This document shows, piece after piece, positions 43,384-51,976 of a DNA stretch of 64,000 nucleotides (the first letter of the stretch is position 1; each line of letters opens with the position of its first letter). The DNA lies in assembly GCF_024281035.1 (NCBI RefSeq), contig NZ_JAMXLH010000035.1:1-64000 (forward strand). Reading direction: 5' to 3'. Source of the stretch: Paraburkholderia sp. GTDB lineage: Bacteria; Pseudomonadota; Gammaproteobacteria; Burkholderiales; Burkholderiaceae. Made by a program: the position numbers and the translations under genes. A model generated the notes under the pieces. That model did no database searches. It had not been told where the DNA came from and was given only the letters and a program-made list of their open reading frames with translations.

Positions 43384-44322
43384 ATGGATATTGTACTGTA
43401 TGCCCTCACTGCACTCCTCTACGGCGGATTGTGCACCGCCGACTGGCGCGCGCTGCGCCGCGCAGGCGCGCGCCCGCTCCTCGGCAGCGTGCCGCCGGTG
43501 CCGATCACGGCGCCGGTAGACGTCGCCGGCGACGGAGTGCCGCGCACGCGCAGTTTCGGGCCGATATCGCGCACCTTGCTGTTCATCGCGCTCGCGGCGC
43601 ACGGCCTGCTGCTGCACACGACCATCTTCCACGATAACGAAATGATCTTCGGCTTCGCGTTCGCGTTGTCGGCGATGTTCTGGCTCGGCGTGGGCATCTA
43701 CTGGATCGAGAGCTTTTTCTTCCAGCTCGACGGGCTGCGTCTCATGCTGTTACCGCTCGCCGTGGTGGCGTCGCTTTTGCCCATTTTGTTCGGTGGCGTG
43801 CGCGTGCTTCCATATGCCGCAGCGCCGATGTTCAAGCTCCACTTCGTCATCGCGAACGTCGCTTACGGCCTCTTCGCCATCGCCGCTTTGCACGCAATCC
43901 TGATGCTCGCCGTCGAGCGCCGTCTGCACGCGCTGCGCGGCGGCGGCATGCCGCGCAATGCGCTGACGCGCGGCGGCGGCTGGCTGTCGAGCTGGATCGA
44001 GACGCTGCCGCCGCTCCTCACGATGGAGAAGCTGCTGTTCCGCCTGATCAGCGCGGGCTTTGCACTGCTCACGCTCACGCTTATCTCGGGCATCGTGTTC
44101 AACGAGCAGTTGATCGACAAGCCGCTCTCGCTCGACCACAAGACCGTCTTCGCGATCCTCTCGTGGCTGATGTTCGGCGCGCTGCTCACGGCGCGCAAGA
44201 TTTCGGGCTGGCGCGGCCGCGCCGCGCTTCGCTGGGTGATCGCCTCGTTCGTCGCGTTGCTGCTGGCGTACGTCGGCAGCCGGTTTGTCTTCGAGGTGCT
44301 GCTGCACCGTTCTGTCGCCTGA
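43384..44322 (+). CDS. CcsA/YpjD-like cytochrome c assembly membrane protein
   Basis: A 312-residue integral membrane protein with about eight hydrophobic segments. FKLHFVIANVAYGLFAIAALH and LDHKTVFAILSWLMFGALL hold histidines typical of the heme-handling CcsA/CcmC superfamily. The full WWD heme motif is not visible, which fits the YpjD/HemX-like branch. Exact role is uncertain. It sits divergently from ffh, an order also known in other proteobacteria. Confidence 0.82.
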   Translation: MDIVLYALTALLYGGLCTADWRALRRAGARPLLGSVPPVPITAPVDVAGDGVPRTRSFGPISRTLLFIALAAHGLLLHTTIFHDNEMIFGFAFALSAMFWLGVGIYWIESFFFQLDGLRLMLLPLAVVASLLPILFGGVRVLPYAAAPMFKLHFVIANVAYGLFAIAALHAILMLAVERRLHALRGGGMPRNALTRGGGWLSSWIETLPPLLTMEKLLFRLISAGFALLTLTLISGIVFNEQLIDKPLSLDHKTVFAILSWLMFGALLTARKISGWRGRAALRWVIASFVALLLAYVGSRFVFEVLLHRSVA

Positions 44323-44337
44323 GCGCGTATCGATGCC

Positions 44338-44679
44338 ATGAGACAGCTTTTCCTTCTGATCCTGCTGTTCGTCGTCGGACAGTGGTTCGTCAAGTCACTG
44401 CGCGGCGGACAGTCGCGTTCCGGCTCGCAAGGGCAACGCACGCCAGGCGCTCAGGGTGCTCAAGGTGGCCAGGGCGCTCAGAGCGCCCGGAACGGGCAGG
44501 GCGCAAGGCGCCCGAATGGCCAGCCGGCGCTCGCTGAACCGATGGTGCGCTGTGCCGAATGCGGCGTGCACGCGCCGCGCAGCGAGTCCGTGATGATGGG
44601 CTCGCAGTCGTTCTGCAGCGACGAACACGCGCGCGCCTACGCTGCACGCACGGCGAGCCAGGATCGCGCCGCGCGATGA
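44338..44679 (+). CDS. PP0621-family small membrane-anchored zinc-ribbon protein
   Basis: A 113-residue protein with one N-terminal hydrophobic segment (residues 3-19), a Gln/Gly-rich linker with repeated GAQ-type units, and a C-terminal motif MVRCAECGVHAPRSES with CSDEH that looks like a small zinc ribbon. Similar proteins beside ampD carry the PP0621 family name; function unknown. It overlaps ampD by 4 bases. Confidence 0.75.
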   Translation: MRQLFLLILLFVVGQWFVKSLRGGQSRSGSQGQRTPGAQGAQGGQGAQSARNGQGARRPNGQPALAEPMVRCAECGVHAPRSESVMMGSQSFCSDEHARAYAARTASQDRAAR

Positions 44680-45290
44680 GCGCAGCGTCACCGTTCGAGG
44701 CGGACGCGCAGGGCTGGGTGGCCGCCGCGCGCCGCCGGCCGTCACCGAACTTCGAAGCGCGTCCCGCAGGCGCCGTGCCGACGCTCATCGTCGTGCACAA
44801 CATCAGTCTGCCGCCCGACACCTTCGGCGGCCCTGAAATCGCCGACCTCTTCCTCAATCGCCTCGACTGCGACGCGCATCCTTACTTCGATCGGCATCTG
44901 CGCGGCGTGCGTGTGTCGGCGCATTTCGTGATCCATCGCGACGGCGTGCTCGAACAGTTCGTCTCCTGCGACGCGCGCGCATGGCACGCGGGCGTGTCGA
45001 GCTTCTTCGGCCGCGAGCGCTGCAACGACTTCTCGATCGGCATCGAACTCGAAGGCAGCGACACGACGGCATTCGAGCCCGCGCAATACGCGACGCTCGC
45101 GGCGCTCGTGAAGGCGCTCGCCGCGCGCTATCCGATCAGTGCGCTCGCGGGTCATTCAGACATTGCACCGAGCCGCAAGACCGACCCCGGGCCGCATTTC
45201 GACTGGGCGCGCCTGCAACGCGACACGCAGCTTGCCGACGCGTACTTCCCCTGCTTTCGTCAACCGGGCGCACCCGATGCGACGCAGTGA
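44676..45290 (+). CDS. ampD: 1,6-anhydro-MurNAc-L-alanine amidase AmpD
   Basis: A 204-residue cytoplasmic zinc amidase of peptidoglycan recycling; it cuts the stem peptide from anhydro-muropeptides and so keeps AmpR-controlled beta-lactamase low. Zinc ligands are expected at VVHNISLP, WHAGVSSF and KTDPGP. SIGIELEG carries the catalytic Glu. The ATG at 44676 overlaps the previous stop. Mpl at 60.5 kb reuses the peptide AmpD releases. Confidence 0.95.
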   Translation: MSAASPFEADAQGWVAAARRRPSPNFEARPAGAVPTLIVVHNISLPPDTFGGPEIADLFLNRLDCDAHPYFDRHLRGVRVSAHFVIHRDGVLEQFVSCDARAWHAGVSSFFGRERCNDFSIGIELEGSDTTAFEPAQYATLAALVKALAARYPISALAGHSDIAPSRKTDPGPHFDWARLQRDTQLADAYFPCFRQPGAPDATQ

Positions 45291-45415
45291 CACTGCGTTG
45301 CTGGCATAAAAAATCACTCTGACAGTTGCGTTACCGCAAGGGGCCGGCGCGCCGGAGCGTTTCTAGTTGTCAAGAGTTTGCGCTGAAATAAATTGGTTTG
45401 ATCGAATCCGAATCT

Positions 45416-45431
45416 TCACTATACTTGGTGA
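45416..45431 (+). promoter_or_regulatory. NrdR box 1 (overlaps the nrdA -10)
   Basis: TCACTATACTTGGTGA matches about 11 of 16 positions of the NrdR consensus acaCwAtATaTwGtgt. It covers the -10 hexamer, so bound NrdR would block RNA polymerase. Confidence 0.75.
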
Positions 45432-45446
45432 ACAACATTCGCTTTT

Positions 45447-45462
45447 ACACCATATGTTGTGT
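45447..45462 (+). promoter_or_regulatory. NrdR box 2
   Basis: ACACCATATGTTGTGT matches 14 of 16 NrdR consensus positions. It starts exactly 31 bases after box 1, the three-turn spacing known for paired NrdR boxes. Confidence 0.88.
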
Positions 45463-45778
45463 TGTGATGCGGCGCCCGGCTCCATGAGCACGGCGCCGCG
45501 TGCATTAGCGGCACAGGAAAAAAAGAATGATGTGCGGTGTATCCGGCGCAAGTAGTGGCTAGCCGGCGCACCGGCTGTAGTCGGGAAAGAGGGCGCAGCC
45601 AATGATCGCGGCATGCACGATGAAGCTCGTATCGCGTTTGTCCCATCTACCTTGCCGCATCCGGCAGCCTCGCCAGGCTGGCTTTCTTTCTCCACCCGAT
45701 CGACCGCGCACGGGGGCGCGGCATCCGATTTAATCCGCGAAAACGCTTCGCACACTTCCAGGACCAGGAGCTTTGCAC

Positions 45779-48700
45779 ATGCAAACGACCGATAACGTCT
45801 CGAGCCGGGTAGAAGGCGCGCCTGTTGCGCACACGCCGGGCGGCCAGCCGCAAGCCGGCCAGGCGAGCACGTCGCAGTTCGAGGACCACAAGGTGATCCG
45901 TCGCAACGGCAGCGTGGTGCCGTTCGAGCCGTCGAAGATCGCGATCGCGATGACCAAGGCATTTCTGGCCGTCAACGGCGGACAAGGCGCGGCGTCGGCA
46001 CGCGTGCGCGAACTCGTCGAACAACTCACGCAGAACGTCGTGCGCGCACTCGTGCGCAGCCGTCCGAATGGCGGCACGTTCCATATCGAAGACATCCAGG
46101 ATCAGGTCGAACTCGCGCTGATGCGCGGCGGCGAGCACAACGTCGCGCGCGCTTACGTGCTGTATCGCGAGAAGCGCAACCAGGAGCGCGGCCACGCGCT
46201 CGAAACGCAGGCAGCGGCGGCGCCTGGCCTGAACGTCACCGACAACGGCGTGACGCGTCCGCTCGACATGGGCGCGCTGCGCGCGCTGATCGTGTCGGCG
46301 TGCGAGCACCTCGGCGATGCAGTGAACCCGGATCCGATCGTCGCGGAAACGGTGAAGAACCTCTACGACGGCGTGCCGATGGCACAGGTCTACGACTCGG
46401 CCATCCTCGCCGCGCGCACGATGATCGAAAAGGACCCGGCATACAGCCAGGTTACGGCGCGCATTCTGCTGCACACGATCCGTCGCGAAATTCTCGAAGA
46501 GGAAGTGACGCAGGCGCAGATGGCCGAGCGCTATGCCGAATACTTTCCGCAGTTCGTGAAGCGCGGCGCGGAAGCGGGCCTGCTCGACGACAAGCTGCTC
46601 CAGTTCGATCTGAAGCGCCTCGCAGCGGCGCTCGACGCGAACCGCGATCTGCAGTTCGGCTACCTCGGCCTGCAGACGCTCTACGACCGCTACTTCCTGC
46701 ACGTCGAAGGCACCCGCATCGAGATGCCCCAGGCATTCTTCATGCGCGTAGCAATGGGCCTGTCGCTCAACGAGATCGACCGTGAAGCGCGCGCGATCGA
46801 GTTCTACAACATCCTTTCGTCGTTCGACTTCATGTCGTCGACGCCGACGCTGTTCAATTCGGGCACGCACCGCTCGCAGCTTTCGTCGTGTTATCTGACG
46901 ACCGTCTCCGACGATCTCGACGGCATCTACGAGGCGCTCAAGGACAACGCGCTGCTCTCGAAGTTCGCCGGTGGCCTCGGCAACGACTGGTCGCGCGTGC
47001 GCGCGCTCGGCTCGCACATCAAGGGCACCAACGGCAAGTCGCAGGGCGTGGTGCCGTTCCTGAAGGTGGTCAACGACACGGCGGTCGCCGTGAACCAGGG
47101 CGGCAAGCGCAAGGGCGCAGTCTGCGCGTACCTGGAGTCGTGGCACCTCGACATCGAAGAGTTCCTCGAGCTGCGCAAGAACACCGGCGACGACCGTCGC
47201 CGCACGCACGACATGAACACGGCGAACTGGATTCCCGACCTGTTCATGAAGCGCGTGATGGAAGGCGGCGACTGGACGCTCTTCTCGCCGTCTTCCTGCC
47301 CGGACCTGCACGACAAGTTCGGCGTTGCATTCGAGCAGGCTTACGTCGCTTACGAAGAGAAGGCCGCGCGCGGCGAGATCAAGCTGTACAAGAAAATGCC
47401 GGCCGCTCAGCTGTGGCGCAAGATGCTCGGCATGCTGTTCGAAACCGGCCATCCGTGGATCACGTTCAAGGATCCGTGCAACGTGCGCTCGCCGCAGCAG
47501 CATGTCGGCGTCGTCCACTCGTCGAACCTGTGCACGGAAATCACGCTCAACACCAACGACAACGAGATCGCGGTCTGCAACCTCGGCTCCGTGAACCTCG
47601 TCGCGCACATGGTCAAGCAGGCCGACGGCAGCTACGCGCTCGACCAGGACAAGCTCAAGCGCACGATCAGCGTCGCGATGCGCATGCTCGATAACGTTAT
47701 CGACATCAATTACTACGCGGTGCCGAAGGCGCGCAACTCGAACCTGAAGCATCGTCCGGTCGGCATGGGCATCATGGGCTTCCAGGACTGTCTGCATCTG
47801 CTGCGTACGCCGTATGCGTCGCAGGCGGCGGTCGAGTTCGCCGATCAGTCGATGGAAGCGGTCTGCTACTACGCCTACTGGGCGTCGAGCGAACTGGCCG
47901 AAGAGCGCGGCCGCTACTCGACGTATCGCGGCTCGCTGTGGGATCGCGGCATCCTTCCGCAGGACACGCTGAAGCTACTGGCCGACGCGCGCGGCGGTTA
48001 TGTCGAAGTCGACACGAGCGAGACGATGGACTGGGCGTCGCTGCGCGCGCGCATCGCGACGCACGGCATGCGCAACTCGAACTGCGTGGCGATCGCGCCG
48101 ACGGCAACGATCTCGAACATCATCGGCGTCGCGGCGTGCATCGAGCCGACGTTCCAGAACCTCTACGTGAAGTCGAACCTCTCGGGCGAGTTCACGGTGG
48201 TCAACGAGTACCTGGTGCACGACTTGAAGGCGCGCGGTCTGTGGGACGAGGTGATGGTCGCCGACCTGAAGTACTTCGACGGCACGCTCTCGCGCATCGA
48301 CCGCGTTCCGGCCGATCTGCGCGCGATCTACGCGACGGCGTTCGAAGTCGATCCGACGTGGCTCGTCGAAGCGGCGTCGCGTCGTCAGAAGTGGATCGAC
48401 CAGGCGCAGTCGCTGAACATCTACATGGGGGGCGCGTCGGGCAAGAAGCTCGACGAGGTCTACAAGCTCGCGTGGGTGCGCGGCCTGAAGACGACCTACT
48501 ACCTGCGCACGATGGCGGCGACGCACGTCGAGAAGTCGACGGTCGCGCACGGCGCGCTGAACGCGGTGCCGACGAGCGGCAATAGCGGCGCTGGCGGCAG
48601 TGGCCCGGCTGGCTCCGGTGGTGCATTCGGCGGCGCGGGTTTTGGCGCGGGTTCCGGCGCAACAGGTGGTGGTGCCGACTCGACGCTCCTGCGATCGGCA

Positions 48701-48802
48701 GCTGCGGCTGAGCCGGTCGCGGCAGCGCCCGAGGCCGACGGTCCCGTGTGCATGATGCGTCCGGGCGATCCGGGCTTCGAAGAGTGCGAAGCCTGCCAGT
48801 GA
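45779..48802 (+). CDS. nrdA: Class Ia ribonucleoside-diphosphate reductase, alpha chain
   Basis: A 1007-residue enzyme that reduces NDPs to dNDPs. An N-terminal ATP cone (from about residue 35, VIRRNGSVVPFEPSK) gives dATP feedback. Active-site residues are in SQLSSCYL, NLCTEITLN and VCNLGSVNL; the C-terminal redox pair is CEAC. The ATG at 45779 with AGGAG upstream is preferred over a TTG two codons earlier. Before the C-terminal tail is a Gly/Ala-rich linker of about 55 residues. The protein is much longer than E. coli NrdA (761), as is usual in this lineage. Confidence 0.97.
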   Translation: MQTTDNVSSRVEGAPVAHTPGGQPQAGQASTSQFEDHKVIRRNGSVVPFEPSKIAIAMTKAFLAVNGGQGAASARVRELVEQLTQNVVRALVRSRPNGGTFHIEDIQDQVELALMRGGEHNVARAYVLYREKRNQERGHALETQAAAAPGLNVTDNGVTRPLDMGALRALIVSACEHLGDAVNPDPIVAETVKNLYDGVPMAQVYDSAILAARTMIEKDPAYSQVTARILLHTIRREILEEEVTQAQMAERYAEYFPQFVKRGAEAGLLDDKLLQFDLKRLAAALDANRDLQFGYLGLQTLYDRYFLHVEGTRIEMPQAFFMRVAMGLSLNEIDREARAIEFYNILSSFDFMSSTPTLFNSGTHRSQLSSCYLTTVSDDLDGIYEALKDNALLSKFAGGLGNDWSRVRALGSHIKGTNGKSQGVVPFLKVVNDTAVAVNQGGKRKGAVCAYLESWHLDIEEFLELRKNTGDDRRRTHDMNTANWIPDLFMKRVMEGGDWTLFSPSSCPDLHDKFGVAFEQAYVAYEEKAARGEIKLYKKMPAAQLWRKMLGMLFETGHPWITFKDPCNVRSPQQHVGVVHSSNLCTEITLNTNDNEIAVCNLGSVNLVAHMVKQADGSYALDQDKLKRTISVAMRMLDNVIDINYYAVPKARNSNLKHRPVGMGIMGFQDCLHLLRTPYASQAAVEFADQSMEAVCYYAYWASSELAEERGRYSTYRGSLWDRGILPQDTLKLLADARGGYVEVDTSETMDWASLRARIATHGMRNSNCVAIAPTATISNIIGVAACIEPTFQNLYVKSNLSGEFTVVNEYLVHDLKARGLWDEVMVADLKYFDGTLSRIDRVPADLRAIYATAFEVDPTWLVEAASRRQKWIDQAQSLNIYMGGASGKKLDEVYKLAWVRGLKTTYYLRTMAATHVEKSTVAHGALNAVPTSGNSGAGGSGPAGSGGAFGGAGFGAGSGATGGGADSTLLRSAAAAEPVAAAPEADGPVCMMRPGDPGFEECEACQ

Positions 48803-49380
48803 TGCACGCTGCAGTGCACCGCGTTTGAAGCGGCACAGCAGCAGTACTAGTAGTAAACAGTAGGCGGCAGTTAACAGGAAAGGGCGGCGCGTGCGATGCG
48901 CGCCGCCTGCCGCAAAGTTCGCGGCGCTCGCATCAACCGCGTCCGCACATTTCCCGGCACGCAAGACACGCGCAACATGCACGGCACGCACGCCGCGACT
49001 CGCACCAAGATTGGCGAGAGGGCATCAGGAATCCCTGGAGTTTTCGCCGATGCACGCGGGTTGCTTCACGGGTTGCTTCACGACGACCGGCGACGAGCAT
49101 GCGAAGTCCGCCGGTGAAGCAGTGAACGAGGCATGCAGTGCTCTTGCACGTCGTGCGTCGCGCGCTGCGAACACACACTCTTTCACGACTCATTCGACAC
49201 ACGCGAAGGCATTCACTCACGCAGTTATCGCAGCGCTTGCGCGAAGCGATCGACACGATGCGATGACAAAGTGTTGTATGCAGGTCGCACCGTGAATCGA
49301 AATCAGAACTTTTCGTGTGCGAACCCTTTTACCGCTCACGAAAAGATGGTACAAACCGATCTAAATTGATGGTGACATTT
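48803..49380. other. 578-bp nrdA-nrdB spacer
   Basis: No gene is supported. A perfect 9-bp hairpin (GGCGGCGCG/CGCGCCGCC, 48883-48907) lacks a T run, so it is a weak terminator or a processing/stability element. A short direct repeat of GGGTTGCTTCAC lies near 49060-49085. A possible nrdB promoter is TTTACC (49328-49333), 16 bases, TACAAA (49350-49355), but both hexamers are poor. A 134-codon frame (48891-49295) is low complexity and is rejected. No NrdR box is seen here. Confidence 0.5.
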
Positions 49381-50604
49381 ATGCTCAACTGGGATGACGA
49401 GATCACGGCCGTAAATCCGTCGAGCGGTGCGCAGCAAAACACGATGCGTAACGCCGCGGGCCAGGCTGTCCCGGCTGCCGATGTGCAGTTCGGTCTGCGT
49501 TCCACTCCTCAGGCAACCACGGCGGAAAATATTTTCTCCAGCGACTTCGCAGTTCCCCCGCCGCCTCCGGCGCCGGTGTCTTCCGAAGCGCGCGTGAATG
49601 TCGCCGACAAGCGCATCATCAACGGTCAGACCGACGTGAACCAGTTGGTCCCGTTCAAGTACAAGTGGGCCTGGGAAAAATATCTGGCGGGCTGCGCGAA
49701 CCACTGGATGCCGCAGGAAATCAACATGTCCCGCGACATCGCGCTCTGGAAGGACCCGAACGGTCTGTCCGACGACGAGCGACGCATCGTCAAGCGCAAC
49801 CTCGGCTTCTTCGTGACCGCCGACTCCCTCGCCGCGAACAATATCGTACTGGGCACCTACCGCCACATCACGGCGCCCGAATGCCGCCAGTTCCTGCTGC
49901 GCCAGGCGTTCGAAGAGGCGATCCACACGCACGCTTACCAGTACATCGTCGAATCGCTCGGTCTGGACGAAGGCGAGATCTTCAACGCGTACCACGAGGT
50001 CAAGTCGATCCGCGACAAGGACGAGTTCCTGATCCCGTTCATCCATACGCTCACGGATCCGTCGTTCAAGACCGGCACGCTCGAAGCCGACCAGAAACTG
50101 CTCAAGTCGCTGATCGTGTTCGCCTGCATCATGGAAGGCCTGTTCTTCTATGTCGGCTTTACCCAGATCCTCGCGCTTGGCCGCCAGAACAAGATGACTG
50201 GCGCGGCGGAGCAATATCAGTACATCCTGCGTGACGAGTCGATGCACTGCAACTTCGGCATCGACCTCATCAACCAGATCAAGCTCGAGAACCCGCACCT
50301 GTGGACCCCCGCGTTCCGTGCAGAGATCGCTGATCTGTTCAAGCAGGCGGTCGACCTCGAATACCGCTACGCGGAAGACACGATGCCGCGTGGCGTGCTC
50401 GGTCTGAACGCGGCGATGTTCAAGGGCTATCTGCGCTTCATCAGCAACCGTCGTTGCCAGCAGATCGGTATCGATCCGCTGTTCCCGAACGAGGAAAACC
50501 CGTTCCCGTGGATGAGCGAGATGATCGACCTGAAGAAGGAGCGTAACTTCTTCGAGACACGTGTGATCGAATATCAGACAGGCGGTGCACTGTCCTGGGA
50601 GTGA
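49381..50604 (+). CDS. nrdB: Class Ia ribonucleoside-diphosphate reductase, beta chain
   Basis: A 407-residue subunit that houses the diiron-tyrosyl radical. Metal ligands lie in [21 protein letters not shown] (two carboxylates and His, with the radical Tyr at the end), [11 protein letters not shown] and [10 protein letters not shown]. The presence of the Tyr points to class Ia rather than Ic. Start at 49381 gives [11 protein letters not shown]; in-frame codons upstream (49315, 49369) are less likely. The N-terminal 80 residues are Ala/Pro rich, with a PPPPPAP stretch. Confidence 0.96.
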   Translation: MLNWDDEITAVNPSSGAQQNTMRNAAGQAVPAADVQFGLRSTPQATTAENIFSSDFAVPPPPPAPVSSEARVNVADKRIINGQTDVNQLVPFKYKWAWEKYLAGCANHWMPQEINMSRDIALWKDPNGLSDDERRIVKRNLGFFVTADSLAANNIVLGTYRHITAPECRQFLLRQAFEEAIHTHAYQYIVESLGLDEGEIFNAYHEVKSIRDKDEFLIPFIHTLTDPSFKTGTLEADQKLLKSLIVFACIMEGLFFYVGFTQILALGRQNKMTGAAEQYQYILRDESMHCNFGIDLINQIKLENPHLWTPAFRAEIADLFKQAVDLEYRYAEDTMPRGVLGLNAAMFKGYLRFISNRRCQQIGIDPLFPNEENPFPWMSEMIDLKKERNFFETRVIEYQTGGALSWE

Positions 50605-51043
50605 GCGGGACGCACCGCGATCAAGTCTTTGTGGGGATGCCGGCGGCGCTTGCGCAAGCGCGCGTACCGGCTAGATGATTAGGAGCAGGAACGCCTGATG
50701 CAAAGCGTGCCCCGAGCCCTGGCGGCTCACCGATATGACTGGCACTTTGCGAACCCTTCAGAGGGATGGGCAAACTTCCCCCCGGAAAAAGGCGCGGGCC
50801 GTGTGGCCGGCGTCTTCAACGAACGTTGGCCGGCGTCGGTATCCGATGCCGGATTGACATGGCGCGCGGTGCCAAAGGGCATCGCGCGCCTTACCGCATT
50901 CATTAGCGTAAGCGCGCGGGATCAGCGTACGCCGATGAATAGCCCGCTTCGCAGCGTGCGCCCTGAGAAGCGTTCGCGGGAAGCGGGTTTTGACGAAGGG
51001 CGATGTTTGAACTGACTCTCATCTGAACCTGAAGGAGAAGAAA
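50605..51043. other. 439-bp spacer between nrdB and the histone-like gene
   Basis: Near nrdB lies a 16-base palindrome (50646-50661) inside a GCCGG/CCGGC frame. Farther on, GGCGCGCGGTGCC pairs with GGCATCGCGCGCC (50861-50890) in a 13-bp stem with one G-U pair and a 4-base loop. Neither has a clean T run. A 105-codon frame (50698-51015) has low third-position GC for this genome and no recognisable family, so it is not called. Confidence 0.5.
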
Positions 51044-51742
51044 ATGGTTACTGCCAAGAAGAAACCGGCGGCCAAGAAGGCTGCAGTGAAGAAAGTCGCA
51101 GCGAAGAAAGCCGCTCCGGCAAAGAAAGTTGCTGCGAAGAAAGTAGCGGTCAAGAAGGTCGCCGTGAAGAAAGTCGCCGTGAAGAAGGTTGCTGCGAAGA
51201 AGGCCGCGCCGGCGAAGAAGGCTGCTGTGAAGAAGGTTGCAGCCAAGAAGGTCGTAGCGAAGAAAGTCGCGGCCAAGAAGGTTGCAGCGAAGAAAGTCGC
51301 CGTGAAGAAGGTCGCAGCGAAGAAGGCTGCACCGGCGAAGAAGGCCGCAGCGAAGAAGGTTGCAGCGAAGAAAGTCGCGGTAAAGAAGGTCGCGGCTAAG
51401 AAGGCTGCACCGGCGAAGAAGGCCGCTGCGAAGAAGGCTGCGCCGGCGAAGAAGGCCGCTGCGAAGAAGGCTGCGCCCGCCAAGAAGGCAGCGCCCGCGA
51501 AGAAGGCCGCTGCGAAGAAGGCTGCGCCCGCCAAGCCGGCTGCGCCTGCCAGGAAGGCTGCACCTGCGAAGAAGGCCGCTGCGAAGAAGGCCCCGGCGAA
51601 GAAGGCTGCTGCCAGGAAGGCCGCCGCCGCGCCCGCACCCGCTGCCCCTGCTGCTGCGCAACCGGCCGCTCCCGCAGCAGCCGTGAAGACTGCCCTGAAC
51701 CCGGCCGCAGCATGGCCGTTCCCGACCGGCAGCCGTCCGTAA
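51044..51742 (+). CDS. Histone H1-like Lys/Ala-repeat DNA-binding protein
   Basis: A 232-residue protein made almost wholly of short repeats such as KKVAAKK, KKAAPAK and VKKVAVKK from residue 5 to about 200, then an Ala/Pro tail ending FPTGSRP. This is the composition of the AlgP/HctB/H1-like nucleoid proteins, which bind DNA through their many lysines. A strong GAAGGAGA site lies 6 bases before the ATG. The DNA itself is a degenerate tandem array, so length is likely to vary between strains. Confidence 0.88.
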   Translation: MVTAKKKPAAKKAAVKKVAAKKAAPAKKVAAKKVAVKKVAVKKVAVKKVAAKKAAPAKKAAVKKVAAKKVVAKKVAAKKVAAKKVAVKKVAAKKAAPAKKAAAKKVAAKKVAVKKVAAKKAAPAKKAAAKKAAPAKKAAAKKAAPAKKAAPAKKAAAKKAAPAKPAAPARKAAPAKKAAAKKAPAKKAAARKAAAAPAPAAPAAAQPAAPAAAVKTALNPAAAWPFPTGSRP

Positions 51743-51806
51743 TACGCAGTACCAGGCGAGGCGCGCATCGCGCGCTTTGCGCTTCGGGCAGATTCGGCCC
51801 GATGCA

Positions 51807-51844
51807 GATCCCGTCGCAGGGCATGCCCGCGACGGGATTTTTTT
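51807..51844 (+). terminator. Terminator after the histone-like gene
   Basis: ATCCCGTCGC pairs with GCGACGGGAT, with an inner GGGCATGCCC palindrome in the loop and seven T after the stem. Confidence 0.93.
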
Positions 51845-51976
51845 CGCCCCTCATCGGCGCGAACGCCCGTGCTCAGGCATGAAAAAAGGCGCATGCACAG
51901 GGGAGCACATGCGCCTGAGGTTCCGCGTGTGGCGAGAGGCGCCTTTCGCGGTACAGGGGAAATCGGTGTCGCTGTT

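Larger units (their letters stand above)
45291..45778 (+). promoter_or_regulatory. nrdA promoter region and long leader
   Basis: A sigma-70 promoter reads TTGATC (45398-45403), 16 bases, TATACT (45420-45425), so transcription should begin near 45432 and leave a leader of about 345 bases. A hairpin pairs 45535-45547 with 45562-45573 (CGGTG with CACCG and CCGGC with GCCGG). A 60-codon frame at 45613-45795 runs over the nrdA start and is not supported as a gene. A GGAG ribosome site precedes the nrdA ATG. Confidence 0.75.

Noticed and set aside
45583..45625. Cobalamin riboswitch in the nrdA leader
   Set aside because: Only the GGGAA..CC core is loosely similar; no proper B12 box and no GCCACTG element are seen. 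Kept only as a point to test.
48891..49295. 134-codon frame in the nrdA-nrdB gap
   Set aside because: Ala/Thr/His-rich, lies over a hairpin and short direct repeats, and its third-position GC is not gene-like.
50698..51015. 105-codon frame upstream of the histone-like gene
   Set aside because: Third-position GC is low for this genome, no family match, and it contains a strong hairpin; left uncalled although a weak ribosome site is present.
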